Below, piece by piece: positions 57,167-64,000 of a DNA stretch of 64,000 bases. Position 1 is the stretch's first letter. Each line of letters starts with the position of its first letter. The translations under genes were made by a program, and so were the position numbers. This DNA comes from Rhynchonema sp. JSB1_4 (taxonomy: Eukaryota > Nematoda > Chromadorea > Monhysterida > Xyalidae): NCBI GenBank assembly GCA_030248065.1, contig JASAMV010004542.1:37138-101137 (forward strand), read 5' to 3'. A model generated the notes under the pieces. The model did not search any database, was not told the DNA's origin, and saw only the letters and a list, made by a program, of their open reading frames with translations.

Positions 57167-57526
57167 GTAAGTGCACCCGGTTTAAGTGTAAGTTAAGTGT
57201 AAGCGTACATAAGTGTAAGTGTAAGTGCAGACAACAGTGTCAGCTCCGAACTATCGGCGTGACACCTTGCTTGATTGTCACCATGGTTCTGCTCACGCAG
57301 GGTAAAAATGAAATGTCATCGAAATAAGAGGCGGACGTCGTCGAAATAACATGCGGAAGTGAACGAGGCGTAAAGCAGAGAAATTCTGCCAAGCTTTTAG
57401 ACGACATTACCTTGCATGAGCACGCCGATATTCTGGAGCTAACACCCTAATTCGTACTTCCAAGGAGTAAAGTGACAATAACGGTTTTATTTATGGTGAT
57501 TTATGTTCACTTGAAACCAAGTGATT
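57167..57526. other. unpaired centre of the palindrome
   Basis: About 360 bp that do not pair with either arm. It starts with a short GTAAGTGTAAGTG-type tandem repeat (about 57,167-57,225). No gene, no further inverted symmetry. A real loop argues against a simple missed-adapter read, in which the two arms would meet with almost no spacer. Confidence 0.7.
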
Positions 57527-60500
57527 AAAATAAATAATGTGACTACAAGTTTGTCAATGAGGAGACTTTAGCACGAGGTGCAATTACTCTTTAAGTGATA
57601 TTTTATGAAGCGAACTTCTCTGCTATTGAACCTACTTTGTCCCAATTGTCCTTAAACACCCTGTCAAAAACGCTGCGTGCTGAGTATGTTGTACGGCGGC
57701 GAAATATTTAGGGACTGCATAAACTATAATTATGTCATATAAAAGAAACAAATTATAATAAAAATTACAATGCCGATAAGTTAAGGCTTGAGCAGATAAA
57801 CGCGCGCGAATCGGAATTGTTAGAGATAAACCGAATGGCAGATTTCTGCATTCGCATTCGCGTTTATCTCTCCTTCGGAATGGTGCGTGTTTGGGTGACG
57901 ATAACAACTTAGCGTGCTACTAAAATGTTGCGTGTTAACGAAACAGCAATAGAGGTTTAACAAGAGCATAAATTTACTTGGAGAAATGAGAATTCGCAAG
58001 GTGAGCAGATAAACCGAATGCGGAATGCAGAATTCTCCATTCCGCGTTTATTCTCACAGCTAAATAAAAAAATACATTGGTCAACGAATCCGTAATTTAG
58101 GACAGCAACGGACATAGAAGAATTTTTTTAGAACATGCCGCCTATTCGTAAAAACCGTAAACTGCCATCACTCTGCATTCCAGAATGGCTGTTGTATACT
58201 GACTGTCAGGTGTGCTTCAACACAGCATGTTCGAAAAAAAATTCCCACGCACATAGCTATTGGTCGCACAATACATATAAGAATTCATAAATCAATCCTG
58301 ATTTTCACGTTAGTCACTCTTATCCACTGTGCTATTTGTAATTCTCACAAAAATTTTTCAGCTGAAAATAATCATTAAGCACTCACGTTGCTGCGCCTGC
58401 AACATTTTACTGCCTGCATCTTTTCGCGCAATTCTCTGCCCCTCATTCCTCTTACAGTAGAAAATTTACCAATTTTATAAAGTTGTTGTCGATTAATATA
58501 AAATAATGAAGTTACCCTGTCACTGTGATGTTTATTCATTGTCAGTGTTCCCATGTTGTCCCGTTGTTTTCAGCACTTTCACTGACTTTACGAATCTATG
58601 GTTTCTGCATGCGCGCGCGTTAAGTTGTTTGTGCGATCCTGAAATATGAATATGCAGCGTTGCGTTTCCCCTCTCCCGTTTCATGCACTTTTACGGTGGC
58701 CAGGCAATTAGCATTAAAGCACGTTTGGGCAAACCACTTTGAGCAAGAAAAGGGCAGAGCCAAAAGGCAGCGGTCTTATTTTGTTCATGGCTCAGACATA
58801 GACTGATCTTGTATCAGGCTTAGGCTTAGCTTACGCTTTGGTTTAGTTTTGTGCTTAATATGGGCTTACTTAGGCCTATTCGTTTTTCATTCTCTCTATT
58901 GGCCCCTGCTTTTTTAATTTCTAATGTGGTCTTGCTAAATGTGCTTTGTCAATTTCCGTCCCCTTTTACAGATAGCAGTGATCGTGAACGCGCCCCACCA
59001 GCTGGCGCAAGCAAATTCAGCTTTTCAATCTACATTGCGCCGGATGGATAAGAGGTACGGTAAGCGGAATACCAATCATTCCACCAGTTCCTTGTCTTGA
59101 TCGGGTGCTGACTTCAAATCACACACGAAACAAAAAATTTAGCAATGATAAACCTCAAAATCTTTACCTGCAGGTTTCTTAACACCACGCCACACAGCTT
59201 GCGTCGACATCGCGTGAATGCTGGATGACATTCAATTGACGAACTTACGGTGCATGCTATGGATGACTCATCATGACTTCCTAATGGACGAGTGGGTGTG
59301 GATGTACGGTATGTAAAGGCAAACAACGCCAACACGAGCTCGATTTCGCAGCTGTCAGAATAGTGAAACATTCATACGTGGCTGCTGATTTGGGAAATGT
59401 TACACGTTGAAGAATAGAAAGTGGAGCATGATGACTTTCTCTTTCTATTCGTTTTGAATAGACACCACCTTCGAAATCGGGCTCGTGTTGACATTGTTTG
59501 CCTTTAGGTATACCTGGTCAGAGAGACGTGAATGACATAAAACTGGAAAAAGGAGAACAAGGAACCTTGATGGTTTTTTTTCTCTCCAGAACAGTGTAGG
59601 CACATTTGGAAACACTGACTATACAGTGCAGTGGTATAAGAGTGTGAGGAACAATATTGCAACATCATTGTACGGTCAGGTGTGTATGTTTACAGTCTTT
59701 ACCTCCACTTCAGACCAAAAGCCAGAAGAAAATGTTCAAAAAAATCATGTAAAGGTAATCGTTTGTGACACCACAAAAAATCCGTTTTCAAATTCATTTT
59801 AGATTTCGATCCTTTGAACGTTGTTTCAGATCGAAACAGCGTGCATTTGCATTTAGGTTGAATAAACACTTTTCTCTTTTAACTTGTTCGTGAAAATTAG
59901 CTAGCCAACTGCCTATGACCACGAGGTTCTACCGCAAAAATCATAAACTGACCACACCTGTTTGATCATGAGCGCGCGGTATAGTCTGACATCAACGTAT
60001 CGTCGACTTTTGCCAAAACTTTTGATTTGATCGGTTTGGGAGCGGAATGCGATCCTGAGAAAGTGTGAACACTTCATCAAAAACAATAAGGAGCGGATAT
60101 TCAAGAGAAACCCCGATTTTTTCGGAATTCGAACGCGTATATACAGTCCGTGACGAATTATGTGGGCACTTTGCAACGCCGACGCGCGCCAGGCATTATA
60201 CACATAAGCATAGGACGGTCGGCTTGATTTGTGGTTTCTGCACAGAGCAAATGGCGCGCGCACCGCGCACGTTTCGTTTCAGTTTTGTCATACATCCAAA
60301 GGCGGCAATTCAAACGTGCGTGCTATTTGCAACGACTGGAGCTGTTAAAATGTGCATCACATGGCGTCGGGCAGCAAGATATGGAAATAAAGACGGAGAG
60401 CAATGTGGGTGGATCTCCAATCACCCAATGACCAATCACACATGCAGAGCACCCTCATGTTTGCTGCCGAAACAGCTGAGCAGCCCACCACAAAACGCAA

Positions 60501-63500
60501 ACAGCAAACCAAATAAAGGCAGTCGACGGGAGGTTGTCACTCAGCCCCCGAATACCGTAACCCACCCGTAATTTTGATCTGCAAGGATCGTGTCAAGTGT
60601 CGAGACCATTTTCGTTTTTATCTGTGTTTTGCGTGTTCGCGCCAACACCAACCAACATTTCGAAGTTTTGGTGATCGACGCGCACGATGACAATTTCCAG
60701 CTTGCTGCCGCTAATACACGTGACGATAAGCAGCGATCAGCATGGGTCTCGCAGCGATCTCGCTTGCGGGGGGTTGAGGTATTCGGGGGCTGAGTGACAA
60801 CCTCCCGTAGACTGCCTTTTACATAGTACACCAGATGCTGTGATGTTTTATTTTTGTGTTGCATGCTTGTTTTTCATCATTATCCGCATTGTCTGTCAGT
60901 CGTGTGAGTGCAGTGTCTTTTGATTTCTTTTCTTCTGGTATGGACGTGGTTGTTTTCAACTTTGCTGTTGTCAAATCCAATACAGAAAAAAAGCACATGG
61001 AAGATATAGCCACAAAAGTTGTGTGACATTGACATGCATCAACCTGCAAAAACTTTGTGACATGCTAAACAAAATAAACGGCAAATAACTTGTTCACGCA
61101 AAATTCAAAACCGATCTAGCGTGTTTTGATAAATTGCGAACTGGTTGCATGAACAAGCGGTCGCTGGAACTCATTCCATATGCATCCTGTGTGATTATTG
61201 GAAAACGGCGCGCGCTAACTTTTCCTGTTGTCAAGCTACCGTACTCTTGCAGATCACCCTATACTTATGGGCACAACGCCTGGCGCGCGCCGGCGTTGCA
61301 AAGTGGCCACATAATTCGTCACGGACTAGTGTTTTAGTGTGCATTTTGAATTCATAAGCCTGACAACAATATTGTGATTCTAATTTTGATCAGGCATCTT
61401 GCAACACTGTATGTAGTTTTCCTACCTGTTTATTCGTAGTTGACGTCCGTCGTTATTATTGTAGTCAGCGAATGAACCGTTGCTTTGACCAGCCGACGTA
61501 CGAGCAAAACAGCAGCGGACAAAACAGCAAGGTTCTAAGCATCTTGGACTTCCGGGCTTTGGCTCATTTGAGCTCAAGCTCAGGGAAGATCTTGTGACTC
61601 ACAAGACCACACGCCTCAGTTTGAGCTGTGGTGACACTGTAACCAAAAATACTTTTTTTCAGTGTGTCTGCTGTTTTTGAAGGGCTGCTGTGATGGGGCC
61701 CGCCCGCTGTTTTGCCCGCCGTTGTGTTGTCCGGGACACGACGAAACGCCTGATTCGGAATACCCGCATGCTCGTTGAAGAATTGACTGAAAATGGAAAG
61801 CAATACTTTGGGTTTGTGCGTTTGTCCCATTTGGCATATAACCTGACCAAGTATTTGTCTATTTGGCATACAGGTGTATCTATTGCATGTACGTATCTGC
61901 GATGATAAGCTCAAGCCCAGCGCGCCGCCCTGGGTTAGGTGCGGTTATTGCAGGTAACCCAGCGAATAATTGCATGGATGGATGAACGTTCTGCCACGTT
62001 CGACCCCAGAACCATCCCCTTTTAGTACAACTCATCCGTTTCATAACATGCAATCGTGTTCAAATTGTCAAATAAGAACGAACCTCGGTGGACGATGATG
62101 CGGCGCCTGGTTATGGTAGCCGTTCGTGACTCGTGTTCGTTTTTTACATGTCGCGCTTGAACGAAACCAAAGTCGTGTTTCTTGAATTATGTACGCGTCT
62201 TGAATCAGGCAGGACTGACCATTGGCTTGAATTTTCTGAAATATTTTGTGAAAACTGCTCTTCGGTTATTTTGAGAGCATTGGAATCGAAAAAAGAATGG
62301 CAGACAACAACAACAAATATGAGAAAATAGAAAGGTAGATGCGCTCCAAGCAAGGGCGGATCCAGGGGGCCACAGGGGCCATGACCAGTGTTCGAACGGG
62401 ATCCCGGGATCGGGATCGGGATCCCGTTCGAACACTGGGCGCCTTGTGGCCCCCAGGCCCTTTTTCTGATCCCGATCCCGATCCCGATCCCGGCATTTTG
62501 AAAAAGACAATCCCCGATCCCGATCCCGATCCCGCCCAAAAAAGTACCGGGATCGGGATTAAGTTTTGAGAGCAAAAAGTAAAAAATTATGCAATTATAA
62601 TTCGCCAAGCTGTTGTAAAAGCGCGGCCATGCAAACGCGGGCGCGGGTCGCGCGTCAGGAAAATACTCCATGCCTCCAACAACCAACCCCGTTTGCGTGC
62701 CCCACTTGCGGCTCGCGGTTTGGGAATCACTTGAAACATTTGCTTGCCTGTGACACACGAAAATTAAGCAATGCGTGCCCAGCCAACGTCACAGACTGCC
62801 GCAGCAGAGGTATGATTGGTTCATTTTTGTGTGTGATAACTAAATAAATGTTTCAAGTGACCGGCAAACCCCGACCGGAAAGTGCGGCCATGCAAACGCG
62901 CGGTCGTCATTGGACATAGAAATGTAGCTGACCCGCGACCCAGAATCGTGTTTGGGTGGCTGCGCCCGTAACACGTGCTCGACGGCTGATTCAAAGCGTG
63001 ATCAATCCGGAAGCACCACCACTTGCGAACAACTCGAGGTACAAGTGAACCGTTACAGAAAGTTGGATTAAACAAAGGGACTCAGTTTCGAGGAAATGTT
63101 GTCATGGTGGGCAACAAATGATACAGAGTTTCCGCGACTGGCACGTCTAGCTTCCAAATATCTATCTATGACCCGCTTTTGGTCCATTTGGCCCCTGAAG
63201 GGGGGCTACCGTTTCGGAAGGAAGAAGGAAAAAGGACCCCTAAATCGCAGGACTTTCACTCTGATACAGCTCAAAAGTTCCAGAAAATCACGCGCTTCCC
63301 GCGTCAGATATCACACATTTACAGTGAAACTTGGCTCTCGCGCGCCTAAGAAGTGCCAAAAATTCGCGCGCTTCGCGCGCATTGCCATATTTTGTATGAT
63401 ATTGGTGTAAAAAGCGCGAAATTCTAAACAAGCACTGGATAAAATGATTTTTCAAAGATAGAACAAGCACTATGTGATAAACATGACTTTTTGGATTTGG

Positions 63501-64000
63501 CCCCTCCCTTGGCCAAAAGCTGTATCCGCCACTGGCTCCAAGTCGTTTATGTTCATTTCGCACACTCATGAAAACGAGAGAAGTTGTGGAAAACGCAAAT
63601 GAGCAATGAATTGTAGCAGTCCAGGCCAAAATTGACAACACGCCCAACCATAAACCTGGAGTTCGAATTATTTGGTTTGTTTTGGATTTTTGCCCCCAAC
63701 GAACTGAGGTTCTTCAGAACTCATTACAGGACCCGAACATCGCACAATGCCAAATACACACCAAGTTGACTTCATAACGGCTATGCCCCAACACTAAAAG
63801 GCAGAAGATATTCCAAATACTGTACCTGCCGTGCACCCAGGTACACAAACACGGAACACAGATACTGTACATTCGGACAGCAAAGGATCTTTGAACAGTT
63901 GCCAGAAACACACCCAAACTTCTGAGCCTTTCTCAGATTTGAGCTCTGGCATGATGACCGACAGCCCATGCTGGCCACGTACACCATCATTTGGATTATG
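57527..64000 (-). repeat. right arm of the ~13.5 kb imperfect palindrome
   Basis: Reverse complement of 50,525-57,166. The outer part (59,508-64,000, 4,493 bp) matches 50,525-54,998 (4,474 bp) closely. The inner part (57,527-59,309, 1,783 bp) corresponds to 55,193-57,166 (1,974 bp) and is shortened by many scattered 1-3 base deletions. Mirrored MITEs lie at about 58,260-58,510, 59,309-59,508 and 60,510-60,822. Confidence 0.9.

Noticed and set aside
1..64000. CRISPR array, operon, riboswitch or bacterial ribosome-binding sites
   Set aside because: None seen. The genes have spliceosomal introns and poly(A) signals, so bacterial feature types do not apply.

Overview
The window looks like nuclear DNA from an invertebrate animal. 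Its genes are broken by many short GT-AG introns (about 65 bp to 2 kb), poly(A) signals follow some of them, and the rest is crowded with small inverted-repeat transposons (MITEs). Lunapark, a BTB protein, a TREX-like DEDDh exonuclease and the C-terminal piece of a Patched-related protein all suggest a metazoan. I cannot name the phylum; an ecdysozoan is possible. All gene models were spliced by eye from reading frame, splice consensus and intron phase. The models called complete close in frame from start to stop.

Layout. 1-2 kb: GC-rich and homopolymer palindromic repeats. 2-6.35 kb (+): a nine-exon lunapark gene whose first intron is filled with three ~300 bp repeats and a MITE. 8.1-20.4 kb (-): at least three tandem copies of an unrecognised two-transmembrane protein family, interrupted by a lone gag-like ORF (11.5-13.9 kb) of a degenerate LTR element. 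22-25 kb: MITEs. 25.1-29 kb (+): a BTB protein gene with a possible small secreted-protein gene on the opposite strand inside its largest intron. 29.1-30.4 kb (+): cysteine-rich exons interrupted by nested MITEs. 32.5-36.3 kb (+): an eleven-exon gene for a basic, probably nuclear protein with an RG-rich tail. 37.2-45.1 kb (+): three tandem TREX-like exonuclease paralogues, of which only the third keeps all five catalytic residues. 45.4-47.4 kb (+): a truncated Patched-related gene. 47.6-50 kb: MITEs.

50.5-64.0 kb is an imperfect palindrome with arms of about 6.6 and 6.5 kb and a loop of about 360 bp. It contains several MITEs on each arm and no convincing gene. The inner 1.8 kb of the right arm is about 10% shorter than its left counterpart through scattered small deletions, which looks like unpolished consensus.

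The most unusual signals are the DEDDh triplet that appears to be turning into pseudo-enzymes, the tandem two-TM family, a 9-base word (GATGTTTCA) found about 50 times more often than chance and often beside splice sites, a second dispersed intronic motif, and an internal core shared by MITEs with different termini.
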